From positions 1-48,795 of the forward strand of contig CACKVM010000004.1 of the NCBI GenBank assembly GCA_902603625.1: a stretch of 48,795 nucleotides of DNA, in the 5' to 3' direction. The stretch is from an uncultured Pelagibacteraceae bacterium. GTDB taxonomy: Bacteria > Pseudomonadota > Alphaproteobacteria > Pelagibacterales > Pelagibacteraceae. This document shows, piece after piece, positions 16,671 to 25,021 of the stretch. Below the pieces are notes generated by a model. It saw only the letters and a program-made list of their open reading frames with translations, ran no database searches and was not told the origin of the DNA. The translations under genes were made by a program, and so were the position numbers. Numbering within the stretch: the first letter of the stretch is position 1; every line of letters begins with the position of its first letter.

Positions 16671-16800
16671 TCCTATCTTTGGTATATCTTTTTTTTTATC
16701 TACCAGATCTTGTTAGTTATAAAGAACAAAAATAGACTAAAACATGACCGAATCGAAGTACAAAAAGTTCTCATTTGTTAACTTTATCATTAGAGTTTTT

Positions 16801-17226
16801 CTAACCACCTGGACCCAAATTAGACGGTTTTACTTTTAAAATTTTCCATACACCTGAGGCCGAAGTTATAATTTTATCATTACATTTTAATTCACAATAT
16901 AAGAATACTAAAGTTTTTGTTTTTTTGAGAATTTTTACATTTCCAATAATTACATCACCAATTTTAGATGTTCCAATAAATTTTAAATCTAAAGATATAG
17001 TTACACAAGGTGCATTTTCTACAGATCTATGTGCAGCGGTACCAGCTCCAGCATCGACTAAAGCCGATAAGTAGCCACCGTGAGTAATTCCTGCTGCATT
17101 TAAATGATTTTCATTTATTGTAGATTTAAATTCATACTCATTTTGAGAAATATTTTTGAATAAAATCCCACCATTATGTTTCATAAAACCTTGTTTTAAA
17201 CTTATTTGTTCAAATTTTTCAGACAT
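16801..17226 (-). CDS. PaaI-family hotdog thioesterase
   Basis: A 141-residue single-domain hotdog-fold protein expected to hydrolyse acyl-CoA thioesters. The family motif HLNAAGITHGGYLSALVDAGAGTAAH (H-G-G at the active-site helix, with the Asp after it) is clear, followed by the beta strands CVTISLDLKFIGTSKIGD and a C-terminal strand. It is cytoplasmic and of normal length. It stands alone, between the helicase operon and tRNA-Arg. The acyl group is not deducible. Confidence 0.85.
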   Translation of the reverse strand: MSEKFEQISLKQGFMKHNGGILFKNISQNEYEFKSTINENHLNAAGITHGGYLSALVDAGAGTAAHRSVENAPCVTISLDLKFIGTSKIGDVIIGNVKILKKTKTLVFLYCELKCNDKIITSASGVWKILKVKPSNLGPGG

Positions 17227-17346
17227 AGTTTTTTATAATACAAAAGTTAAAATTAATAAAATAATTAAAATGATTATAAAAAAATATATTACAGATGTTT
17301 GTAACGAGCATTTTAAAAACCATTTAATCATAAATAATTCTTATTT

Positions 17347-17423
17347 TGGTGCGCCTGCTAGGAGTCGAACCCAGAACCTCCTGGTCCGTAGCCAAGCGCT
17401 CTATCCAATTGAGCTACAGGCGC
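17347..17423 (-). tRNA. tRNA-Arg (anticodon ACG)
   Basis: On the minus strand the acceptor GCGCCTG (starting at 17423) pairs perfectly with CAGGCGC, discriminator A, and CCA is encoded at 17349-17347. The anticodon stem CTTGG/CCAGG closes the loop CTACGGA, giving ACG (read as ICG) for CGU/CGC/CGA codons. The T loop TTCGACT is normal. Length is 77 bases. Confidence 0.96.
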
Positions 17424-17495
17424 ATTTTTAATTTTTATTTATTATAGTATATCAATTTTTAGTGTATTTTAATGATAAGACAATTTTAAAATTTT

Positions 17496-18671
17496 ATGAA
17501 TAGTAAATCAAAAGAGGTGGTTATTGTTAGTGCAGTTAGAACACCAATAGGTAGTTATAGAGGTTCATTAAAAAACATGAAATCTTATCAACTTGGTTCT
17601 TTGGTTATAAATGAGGTTTTAAAAAGATCCAAATTTATTAATGAGGAGATTGATGAAGTAATTATGGGTCAAGTATTAACAGCAGGTGCTGGTCAAAACC
17701 CTGCAAGACAGGCTGCAATAAATGCCGGTATACCAGTTTCAAAACCAGCATATATTATTAATCAAGTATGTGGATCTGGACTTAGAGCAGTAATATCAGG
17801 TTATCAATCAATAAAATTAGGAGAGTCAAAAAATGTAATTTCTGGAGGTCAAGAAAGTATGTCTTTAGCTCCACATTCAATTTTTTTTAGAGATCAAAAG
17901 AAGGTCATAGAGGACAGATTGCTGGACACAATGGTAAATGATGGATTAATAGATGCATTTAAAAATTATCATATGGGTGTGACAGCAGAAAATGTTGCTA
18001 AACAGTTTAATATTTCTAGAAAAGAACAAGATGAATTTGCTTTAAAATCTCAAAAAAAAACTGAATTAGCTATTTCCAAAAATAAATTTAATGATGAACT
18101 GATAAAAATAAATTGTAATGGCAATGTTTTAGACGTTGATGAACATCCTAGAAAAGGACTAAAAATATCTGATCTAGAAAAACTAAAATCTGTTTTTCAA
18201 AATAACGGTACTGTCACTCCAGGAAATTCCTCTGGTATAAACGATGGAGCTGCAGCTTTATTATTAACATCTTTAGATGACGCAGAAAAAAAATCGATAA
18301 AACCATTAGTAAAAATTATATCATGGTCTTCAGTTGGAGTAGATCCATCTGTTATGGGTTTAGGACCTATAGATGCTGTTCGTAGAGCAGTTAAAAATGC
18401 AAAATGGAATTTAGATGATATTGATCTATTTGAAATTAATGAAGCTTTTGCATCTCAAAGTATTGCAGTAATTCGTGAATTAGGTATTGATCAAAACAAA
18501 GTAAATGTTAATGGAGGAGCCATAGCACTTGGTCATCCTATTGGTGCCTCAGGAGCAAGAATTCTAGTAACTTTGATACATGAAATGAAAAGACAAAAAA
18601 AAAATAAAGGTTGTGCAACATTATGTATAGGTGGGGGAATGGGGATAGCTTTGTGTGTGGAGAGAATTTAG
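17496..18671 (+). CDS. Acetyl-CoA C-acetyltransferase (thiolase)
   Basis: A 391-residue biosynthetic-type thiolase interconverting two acetyl-CoA and acetoacetyl-CoA. The nucleophilic Cys92 lies in NQVCGSGLRAV. The second signature is NEAFASQ, with GGAIALGHPIGASGAR providing the catalytic His, and the C-terminal CIGGGMGIAL contributes the second Cys. Length and motifs fit PhaA/AtoB. No phaB or phaC is adjacent, so it may serve acyl degradation or polyhydroxybutyrate or isoprenoid-like demand. It lies between tRNA-Arg and the pyruvate dehydrogenase genes. Confidence 0.93.
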   Translation: MNSKSKEVVIVSAVRTPIGSYRGSLKNMKSYQLGSLVINEVLKRSKFINEEIDEVIMGQVLTAGAGQNPARQAAINAGIPVSKPAYIINQVCGSGLRAVISGYQSIKLGESKNVISGGQESMSLAPHSIFFRDQKKVIEDRLLDTMVNDGLIDAFKNYHMGVTAENVAKQFNISRKEQDEFALKSQKKTELAISKNKFNDELIKINCNGNVLDVDEHPRKGLKISDLEKLKSVFQNNGTVTPGNSSGINDGAAALLLTSLDDAEKKSIKPLVKIISWSSVGVDPSVMGLGPIDAVRRAVKNAKWNLDDIDLFEINEAFASQSIAVIRELGIDQNKVNVNGGAIALGHPIGASGARILVTLIHEMKRQKKNKGCATLCIGGGMGIALCVERI

Positions 18672-18674
18672 GAA

Positions 18675-18800
18675 TTAATTTTTTCCGTATTTTTCCTCTA
18701 ACAAAATTTTTTGTATCCAGATTTTAGCATCTACATAAGCACTAACTTTTGGCTGAATAAGTGTTTTTAATAACTTTTTAATCATTTTTGAAGCATGCAT
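18675..18800 (-). CDS. Possible small hypothetical protein (41 aa)
   Basis: In the 207-base gap between the thiolase and aceE, the minus strand has an open frame from ATG 18800 (or the in-frame ATG at 18785, 36 residues) to TAA at 18675. The product has an amphipathic look: MIKKLLKTLIQPKVSAY, then VDAKIWIQKILLEEKYGKN. It contains Trp, Pro and balanced charges rather than the Phe/Lys/Asn runs of random AT-rich frames, which favours a real gene. I do not recognise it. In so AT-rich a genome a 41-codon frame can still be chance. Confidence 0.4.
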   Translation of the reverse strand: MHASKMIKKLLKTLIQPKVSAYVDAKIWIQKILLEEKYGKN

Positions 18801-18830
18801 GTAAAGAGTGTCAAAAAATTGAGCAGAATG

Positions 18831-18839
18831 TGTTAAAAT
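18831..18839 (+). promoter_or_regulatory. Possible extended -10 promoter for aceE-aceF
   Basis: TG-T-TAAAAT (18831-18839) resembles an extended -10 element, 40 bases before the aceE ATG. No good -35 lies at the right spacing. It would give a short leader of about 33 bases. Confidence 0.35.
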
Positions 18840-18878
18840 TTACATTTAACAACTTTTAATAGTGTATAAGACTTAAAA

Positions 18879-21800
18879 ATGACTGAAAAATTATTAGTTC
18901 CTGATATTGGTGATTTTGAAAATGTTGAGGTGATTGAATTATTAGTTAAAGAAGGTCAAGAAATTAATAAGAATGATCCTGTAGTAACTATAGAAAGTGA
19001 TAAATCTAGTGTAGAAATACCATCAATTTTTTCAGGAAAAATTGAGTCTATAGCAGTTAAGGTTGGTGATAAAGTTTCAAAGGGTGATTTAATTTTAGAT
19101 ATATCAAGTGTTGATCAAAATTTATCCTCTTTAGAAAATGTTCCAAAAAATACTGAAAATTTAATTCAAGAGGCGGAAAATTCTTTAAAGAAAAATCAAG
19201 AACAAAAAAAGCAAATTGAAAAAATAGAAAAAGGAAAACCTGAAAAAATAAAAGTAGTAAAAGAGGGAGATATTGATCCATTAGAGACAAGGGAGTGGTT
19301 AGAGTCTCTTTCAGACATCATAGTGAAAGATGGAAATCAGAGAGCTCATTATTTAATCAAAGAACTGATTAATAAAGCATACATGGAAGGAGCTAATATT
19401 CCATATACACAAAATACTCCTTATATAAATACAATCCCTGTGAGTGATGAAAAAAAATCAAATGGTGACCAAAATATAGAGAGAAGAATTAGATCTTTAA
19501 TTAGATGGAATGCTGCCGCAATGGTAGTGAGAGCTAATCAAAAATTCCCTGAACTTGGAGGGCATATAGGAACCTTTGCATCTGCTGCTACTTTATATGA
19601 TGTTGGAATGAATCATTTTTGGAGAGCTAAAAATAATAAATTTGGTGGAGATTTAATTTATTTTCAAGGACACAGCGCTCCTGGTATGTATGCAAGAGCA
19701 TTTCTTGAGGGAAGACTTAATGAAAAACAACTAGACAGTTTTAGACAGGAGGTTAATCCAGGTGGATTATCTTCTTACCCTCATCCGTGGTTAATGCCAA
19801 ACTTTTGGCAATTCCCAACCGTTTCAATGGGTTTAGGACCTATGTTAGCTATTTACCAAGCCAGATATATGAAATATTTAATTAACAGAGGTTTAATAAA
19901 AGATGAAGGTAGAAAGGTTTGGGCTTTTTTGGGTGATGGAGAAATGGATGAGCCAGAGTCTCTTGGAGCAATAGGGTTAGCTGCGAGAGAAAAACTAGAT
20001 AATCTTATATTTGTTATAAATTGTAATCTTCAAAGATTGGATGGACCTGTGCGAGGTAACGGAAAAATCATACAAGAATTAGAGGGAATTTTTAGAGGAG
20101 CAGGATGGAATGTCATTAAAGTTATATGGGGTTCGTATTGGGATCAATTATTAGCAAACGATAAAACAGGCCATTTAGTGAAAACGATGAATGAAACAGT
20201 TGATGGAGAATATCAAGCAATGAAAGCAAGAAACGGAGCTTATGTTAGAGAAAAATTTTTTGGAAAATATCCAGAAACTAAAGAATTAGTTTCTAGTCTT
20301 TCTGATAAAGATATCTGGAGATTAAATAGAGGAGGTCATGATCCTCATAAAGTCTTTGCTGCATATGATAAGGCCTCTAAAAACATAGGAAGTCCAACAG
20401 TTGTAATTGCAAAGACCATTAAAGGATACGGTATGGGTAAAAGTGGAGAAAGTGTTAATACTACTCATCAGACAAAGAAATTAGATGTTGATGATTTAAT
20501 GTATTACAGAGATAGATTTGATGTTCCTTTGACAGATCAACAAGTAAAAAATATTGAATATTACAAACCTGATCAAAATTCTCCAGAGATAAAATACATT
20601 AAAGAAAGAAGACTCCAATTAGGTGGGTTTATTCCAGAAAGAACTACTTATGCAAAACCAATTAAAGCTCCTCCTAAAGATATTTTTGACAATATGAAAA
20701 TTTCAACTGGTAAAAAAGAAATGTCCACCACAATGGCATTAGTGAGAATGCTAACAAACCTCTTAAGAGATAAAAATGTTGCACCTCGATTGGTGCCTAT
20801 TATTCCTGATGAGGCTAGAACATTCGGTATGGAAGGTTTTTTTCAAAAAGTTGGGATATATGCTCATGAAGGACAAAAATATGAACCTGAAGATTCTGCA
20901 CAATTGAGTTCTTATAAAGAGGAAAAAGGTGGACAAGTTTTAGAGGAAGGAATTACAGAAGCTGGAGCAATGTCATCTTGGATTGCTGCAGGAACATCAT
21001 ATACAAATCATGATATTGAAATGATTCCTATTTATCTTTTTTATTCAATGTTTGGATTTCAAAGAATAGGGGATTTTGCATGGGCAGGTGCTGATAGTCA
21101 GTCTAGAGGATTTTTAATTGGAGCTACAGCTGGTAGAACAACTTTAGCAGGCGAAGGACTACAACATCAAGATGGTCATAGTCATCTAATGGCATCAACA
21201 ATTCCAAACTGTGTATCATATGATCCAACGTTTCATTATGAATTAGCAGTCATTTTTAGAGATGGGTTAAAAAGGATGCACGAAAAAAAGGAGAATATTT
21301 TTTACTATATTACAACTATGAATGAAAATTATCCACATCCAGATATGCCTAAAGATAAATCTTGTGAAGTAGGAATTTTAAAAGGGATGTATAAAATTAA
21401 AGAGTTTAATAAATTTAAAAAAACTAAAATCCAATTTTTAGGATCTGGCACAATTTTAAGAGAAATGATTGCAGGTGCTGAAATATTACAGAAAGAATAT
21501 CAAATTGACAGTGAAATTTGGAGTGTAACAAGTTTTAATGAATTAAGAAGAGATGGTCTAGAAGTGGAGAGATATAATCTTTTAAATCCAGATAAGGAAC
21601 CAATGAAGTCATATGTTGAAAAATGTTTAGGTAAAACTGAAGGACCTGTTTTGGCTGCTTCGGATTACATGAGAATGAACTCAGATCAAATTAGACCTTA
21701 CATTAATAAAAGTTTTTATTCATTAGGAACAGATGGTTTTGGACGAAGTGATACAAGAAAAAATTTAAGAAATTTCTTTGAAGTTGACAAAGAGCATGTT

Positions 21801-21917
21801 GTTACATATGGATTAAGTATTCTAGCAAAAGAACAACTTATAGCATCTAAGTATGCCGAAGAGGCAATTAAAAAATTTAAAATTGATGTTAATAAGCCAA
21901 TGCCAACAAAATTATAA
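18879..21917 (+). CDS. aceE: Pyruvate dehydrogenase E1 (AceE type) with fused N-terminal lipoyl domain
   Basis: Thiamine-diphosphate enzyme that decarboxylates pyruvate and acetylates lipoate in the pyruvate dehydrogenase complex. The 1012 residues start with a lipoyl domain (about 1-78; lipoylated K42 in IESDKSSVEIP), a Glu/Lys-rich linker (about 80-130), then a homodimeric AceE E1 beginning near DPLETREWLESL. ThDP-binding GDGEMDEPES near 352 with the NCNLQ end, and C-terminal GTDGFGRSDTR, are intact. Ordinary AceE (about 890 residues) has no lipoyl domain; the added one closely resembles that of the next gene's product. Stop and aceF start overlap as TAATG. Confidence 0.96.
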   Translation: MTEKLLVPDIGDFENVEVIELLVKEGQEINKNDPVVTIESDKSSVEIPSIFSGKIESIAVKVGDKVSKGDLILDISSVDQNLSSLENVPKNTENLIQEAENSLKKNQEQKKQIEKIEKGKPEKIKVVKEGDIDPLETREWLESLSDIIVKDGNQRAHYLIKELINKAYMEGANIPYTQNTPYINTIPVSDEKKSNGDQNIERRIRSLIRWNAAAMVVRANQKFPELGGHIGTFASAATLYDVGMNHFWRAKNNKFGGDLIYFQGHSAPGMYARAFLEGRLNEKQLDSFRQEVNPGGLSSYPHPWLMPNFWQFPTVSMGLGPMLAIYQARYMKYLINRGLIKDEGRKVWAFLGDGEMDEPESLGAIGLAAREKLDNLIFVINCNLQRLDGPVRGNGKIIQELEGIFRGAGWNVIKVIWGSYWDQLLANDKTGHLVKTMNETVDGEYQAMKARNGAYVREKFFGKYPETKELVSSLSDKDIWRLNRGGHDPHKVFAAYDKASKNIGSPTVVIAKTIKGYGMGKSGESVNTTHQTKKLDVDDLMYYRDRFDVPLTDQQVKNIEYYKPDQNSPEIKYIKERRLQLGGFIPERTTYAKPIKAPPKDIFDNMKISTGKKEMSTTMALVRMLTNLLRDKNVAPRLVPIIPDEARTFGMEGFFQKVGIYAHEGQKYEPEDSAQLSSYKEEKGGQVLEEGITEAGAMSSWIAAGTSYTNHDIEMIPIYLFYSMFGFQRIGDFAWAGADSQSRGFLIGATAGRTTLAGEGLQHQDGHSHLMASTIPNCVSYDPTFHYELAVIFRDGLKRMHEKKENIFYYITTMNENYPHPDMPKDKSCEVGILKGMYKIKEFNKFKKTKIQFLGSGTILREMIAGAEILQKEYQIDSEIWSVTSFNELRRDGLEVERYNLLNPDKEPMKSYVEKCLGKTEGPVLAASDYMRMNSDQIRPYINKSFYSLGTDGFGRSDTRKNLRNFFEVDKEHVVTYGLSILAKEQLIASKYAEEAIKKFKIDVNKPMPTKL

Positions 21918-23176
21918 TGTCAGAAATTGAGATAAAAGTACCTAATATTGGAGATTTCAAAGATGTAGAAGTGATTGAGGTTTTAGTTTCTGAAGGTCAA
22001 ACTTTAAAAAAAAATGATCCTTTAATAACAATAGAGAGTGATAAATCTAGCGTAGAAATTCCCTCAAATTTTAATGGTAAAATTAAAACTTTAAAAATAA
22101 AGGTAGGAGATAAAGTTTCAGAGGGTGACCTAATCTTAACTTTAGAAGGTATTAATGAAGTTAGAGAAAAAGTCATAAAAGAACCAGTAATTGAAAAAGA
22201 AATTAAAAAAACTTTAAAGATAAAACAGGAAGTTCAAAAAACATCGACAGATCAAAATAAAGTTTTTAAAATATCATCTGCAAGTCCAAAGGTTCGAAAA
22301 TTTGCAAGAGAACTTGGGGTAGATATCAATCAAGTTACAGGCAGTGAACGTAAAGGTAGAGTTATTGAGAGTGATGTAAAATTATTTGTAGCTTCGAAAT
22401 CGAGTAACTTAATAAATAATGAGAATAAAAGTAATGAAAAGATAAAACAAGAATACTCTCACTCAGAATTTGGAGAAGTAGAAATAAAAGATATACCAAG
22501 AGTTAAAAAATTATCATCAAAATATTTGATGAATTCTTGGACAAATATTCCTCATGTAACCAATCATGATGAAGCAGATATCACAGAACTAGAGGAATTT
22601 AGAACGTCGCTAACAGATATATATACTGGAGAAAAAAAAAAAATTACACCTTTAGCTTTTATTGTCAAAGCTTTGGCCGCTTCATTGAAAAAATTTCCTA
22701 ATTTTAACAGTTCTATAGATGATATTGATAGTGGAAAAATGACTATTAAAAAATATTATCATATTGGAATAGCTGTGGATACTCCACACGGCTTAATGGT
22801 TCCAAAATTAAGAAATGCAGACAATAAGAATATTAATCTGATAAGTTCTGAACTAAAAAATCTTAGTGATCAATGTAGAAATCTTAAAATTGATAAAAAA
22901 GAATTATTTGGTGGATCTATGACAATAACAAGTTTAGGCGGAATTGGAGGATCTTTTTTCACTCCTATAATAAATTTTCCTGAAGTTGCGATATTAGGAG
23001 TTGGGAGATCTGAAAAAAAACAAATTTTTTTGGATGGAAAATTCGTTACAAGAACTATGTTGCCTTTATCATTATCTTACGATCATAGAATTATTGATGG
23101 AGCAGAAGCTGCTCGATTTAATAATGAGTTAAAAGAAAATTTAGGAAAAAACTTTGCTTATAAATTAGCAGTCTAA
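21917..23176 (+). CDS. aceF: Dihydrolipoamide acetyltransferase (E2 of pyruvate dehydrogenase)
   Basis: E2 core enzyme passing the acetyl group from lipoate to CoA. Domains over 419 residues: one lipoyl domain (about 3-78, K43), a charged linker, the peripheral subunit-binding domain (about 119-158: SASPKVRKFARELGVD...GRVIESDV), another linker, and the CoA acetyltransferase domain (about 195-419) ending with the catalytic SYDHRIIDGAEAARF (His-x3-Asp-Gly). It has a single lipoyl domain where E. coli AceF has three; the one in aceE makes a second. The E3 gene lpd is not adjacent. It follows aceE with a one-base overlap. Confidence 0.96.
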   Translation: MSEIEIKVPNIGDFKDVEVIEVLVSEGQTLKKNDPLITIESDKSSVEIPSNFNGKIKTLKIKVGDKVSEGDLILTLEGINEVREKVIKEPVIEKEIKKTLKIKQEVQKTSTDQNKVFKISSASPKVRKFARELGVDINQVTGSERKGRVIESDVKLFVASKSSNLINNENKSNEKIKQEYSHSEFGEVEIKDIPRVKKLSSKYLMNSWTNIPHVTNHDEADITELEEFRTSLTDIYTGEKKKITPLAFIVKALAASLKKFPNFNSSIDDIDSGKMTIKKYYHIGIAVDTPHGLMVPKLRNADNKNINLISSELKNLSDQCRNLKIDKKELFGGSMTITSLGGIGGSFFTPIINFPEVAILGVGRSEKKQIFLDGKFVTRTMLPLSLSYDHRIIDGAEAARFNNELKENLGKNFAYKLAV

Positions 23177-23184
23177 AACAGATT

Positions 23185-24075
23185 ATGTCCAAATCATTCT
23201 CATTATTAAGTGCATTATTATGCACATTTATTTGGGGAACCACTTTTATCGCCCAGGACACAGGCATGGACAACATAGGTCCTTTCACTTTCAACGCAGT
23301 AAGATTTTTTGTCGGATTTTTGGCAATTGTTCCTCTAGCATTTTTATTTGAGGTAAAAAAATTTAAATCAGAGTTTAAATTAGACTTTAAAACATTTGCT
23401 ATTCTCTCTTTTTTAATTGGATTATCACTTTTTTTAGGCTCAGCATTACAACAAGTTGCTCTTCTGTATACCGATGTAGCTAACGCAGCATTTTTCACAA
23501 TTTTTTATGTCCCTATGGTGCCAATAATAATTTATTTATTTAGCAAAAAATCAATTCATTGGAGTGTCTGGCCCTCTGTAGTTCTATGTTTAATCGGCGG
23601 ATATCTACTTACCAATTTTCATGATACAACAGTAAGACTTGGTGATACACTTGTTGTATTAGGAGCTTTGTTTTGGAGTACCCATATTATTTTTACCGGA
23701 ATAATAGTTAAAAAATATAATTTACCTTTAACTTTAGGCGCTGTTCAAACTTTATTAGTAGCCTTATTTTCTTTAGTTATTGGATTTATCTATGAAGAAT
23801 TTATAATCGAAAATATTTTAAACGAAATAGACTCTATTTTATATGCAGGAATTCTTTCAGGAGGATTTGCTTTTGTTTTACAAATTTATGCACAAAAAAA
23901 TATTACACCTGCTCCAGCAGCAATAATTTTTTCATTAGAAGGTGTTTTTGCAACTATTGCAGCATGGTTTTTATTAAGTCAGATACTAGGGGTTAATAAT
24001 TTATTAGGATGTTTCTTTATATTATGTGGTGTTTTATTGTCTCAATTATTACCTTTGATTAAACGACCAGTTTAA
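23185..24075 (+). CDS. EamA-family (DMT superfamily) permease
   Basis: A 296-residue membrane protein of ten predicted helices in two EamA repeats. The first repeat has TFIWGTTFIAQDTG and FTFNAVRFFVG; the second repeat has GALFWSTHIIFTGI and PAAIIFSLEGVFATIAAWFLL. It belongs to the drug/metabolite transporter group (YdcZ/RhaT relatives). The substrate cannot be deduced. It starts eight bases after aceF, so it may share that transcript, and its stop overlaps the convergent uppP stop in TTAA (24072-24075). Confidence 0.88.
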   Translation: MSKSFSLLSALLCTFIWGTTFIAQDTGMDNIGPFTFNAVRFFVGFLAIVPLAFLFEVKKFKSEFKLDFKTFAILSFLIGLSLFLGSALQQVALLYTDVANAAFFTIFYVPMVPIIIYLFSKKSIHWSVWPSVVLCLIGGYLLTNFHDTTVRLGDTLVVLGALFWSTHIIFTGIIVKKYNLPLTLGAVQTLLVALFSLVIGFIYEEFIIENILNEIDSILYAGILSGGFAFVLQIYAQKNITPAPAAIIFSLEGVFATIAAWFLLSQILGVNNLLGCFFILCGVLLSQLLPLIKRPV

Positions 24076-24839
24076 AAATAAATAATTGATAACAAAATTA
24101 AAGCAATTATCAATCTATAAATTACAAAAATATTCAATGAAAATTTATTTAAATAATTTAAAAAAAATTTTACTGTTATATATGAAAACAGAAAAGACAA
24201 AATTATAGCAATAATTACTAATAAATTTATTTCTAAAGTTTCATTCCGTATATCTTTTAAGCCAAGAAAACTTGCTCCTGCTAAGGCAGGGATAGAAAGT
24301 AAAAATGATATTTTACCTGAGTCGACTCTATTAAAATTTAAAAATCTTGCAGCAGTCATTGTAATACCCGCTCTACTTGCACCTGGTATTAATGCGAGAA
24401 TTTGTAATAATCCAATAAATATAATTGATCTAACATTTAAGTCTCTAGGAATTGTTTTTTCAACTTTCCTTTGATCTGCAAAATATAAAATTATTCCGAA
24501 AAACAATGTAGTCCATGCAATAATCTTTATATTTCTTAGAAGTTGAATAAGTTCAGTTGAATGTAATATGTATCCAAAAAAAATAAGTGGTATAGAGCCA
24601 ATTATAATTAGCTTTAATAATGTTCGATTATTTTTTAGGTTTAATAAATCTTTTCTAAAATAAAATATTATTGCTAGTAAAGAACCTAAGTGTAAACTTA
24701 TATCTATTAATAATGAGTTTGCTTTAAGATTATACAGTTTAGATACTATAATTAAGTGAGCAGATGAACTTATTGGTAAAAATTCTGATATTCCTTGAAT
24801 AGATGAGAGAATAAGTATTTCTATAAAATCTTGGAGCAT
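24072..24839 (-). CDS. uppP: Undecaprenyl-diphosphatase (UppP/BacA)
   Basis: Inner-membrane phosphatase that recycles undecaprenyl diphosphate to the monophosphate carrier used in peptidoglycan and polysaccharide synthesis. The 255 residues contain the two re-entrant family motifs: GISEFLPISSSAHL near the N-terminus and PGASRAGITMTAARFL in the middle, with about eight hydrophobic helices. Length is normal (about 265). It is transcribed toward the DMT permease and away from gltD; the 182-base gap upstream is the main regulatory region of this part of the window. Confidence 0.95.
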   Translation of the reverse strand: MLQDFIEILILSSIQGISEFLPISSSAHLIIVSKLYNLKANSLLIDISLHLGSLLAIIFYFRKDLLNLKNNRTLLKLIIIGSIPLIFFGYILHSTELIQLLRNIKIIAWTTLFFGIILYFADQRKVEKTIPRDLNVRSIIFIGLLQILALIPGASRAGITMTAARFLNFNRVDSGKISFLLSIPALAGASFLGLKDIRNETLEINLLVIIAIILSFLFSYITVKFFLNYLNKFSLNIFVIYRLIIALILLSIIYF

Positions 24840-24945
24840 ATAAGTGTCGTAACTTAAAAAATATTCTTTTAAAACAATTCGATTTAATCATATTAGGTAT
24901 GCAAAAAATAAAATTTCTTTATTTTAAGCTTATTTTAGACAAATA

Positions 24946-24986
24946 TAGGTCATAAATATTGACCTAAAAAATTCTTTTACTATAAA
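24946..24986 (+). promoter_or_regulatory. gltDB promoter with overlapping operator-like inverted repeat
   Basis: TTGACC (24959-24964), a 16-base spacer and TATAAA (24981-24986) form a good promoter, 35 bases before the gltD ATG. A perfect 7-bp inverted repeat TAGGTCA (24946-24952) / TGACCTA (24960-24966), 7 bases apart, covers the -35. This is a plausible operator for a dimeric regulator of glutamate synthase; the regulator is unknown. Confidence 0.55.
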
Positions 24987-25021
24987 AAACAATGTATATT
25001 TTGCCATGATTCTAAAAAATT

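Noticed and set aside
24899-24955. 18-codon frame upstream of gltD that could be a leader peptide
   Set aside because: It lies upstream of, and runs into, the predicted gltD promoter, so it would not be on that mRNA. No amino-acid bias for attenuation.
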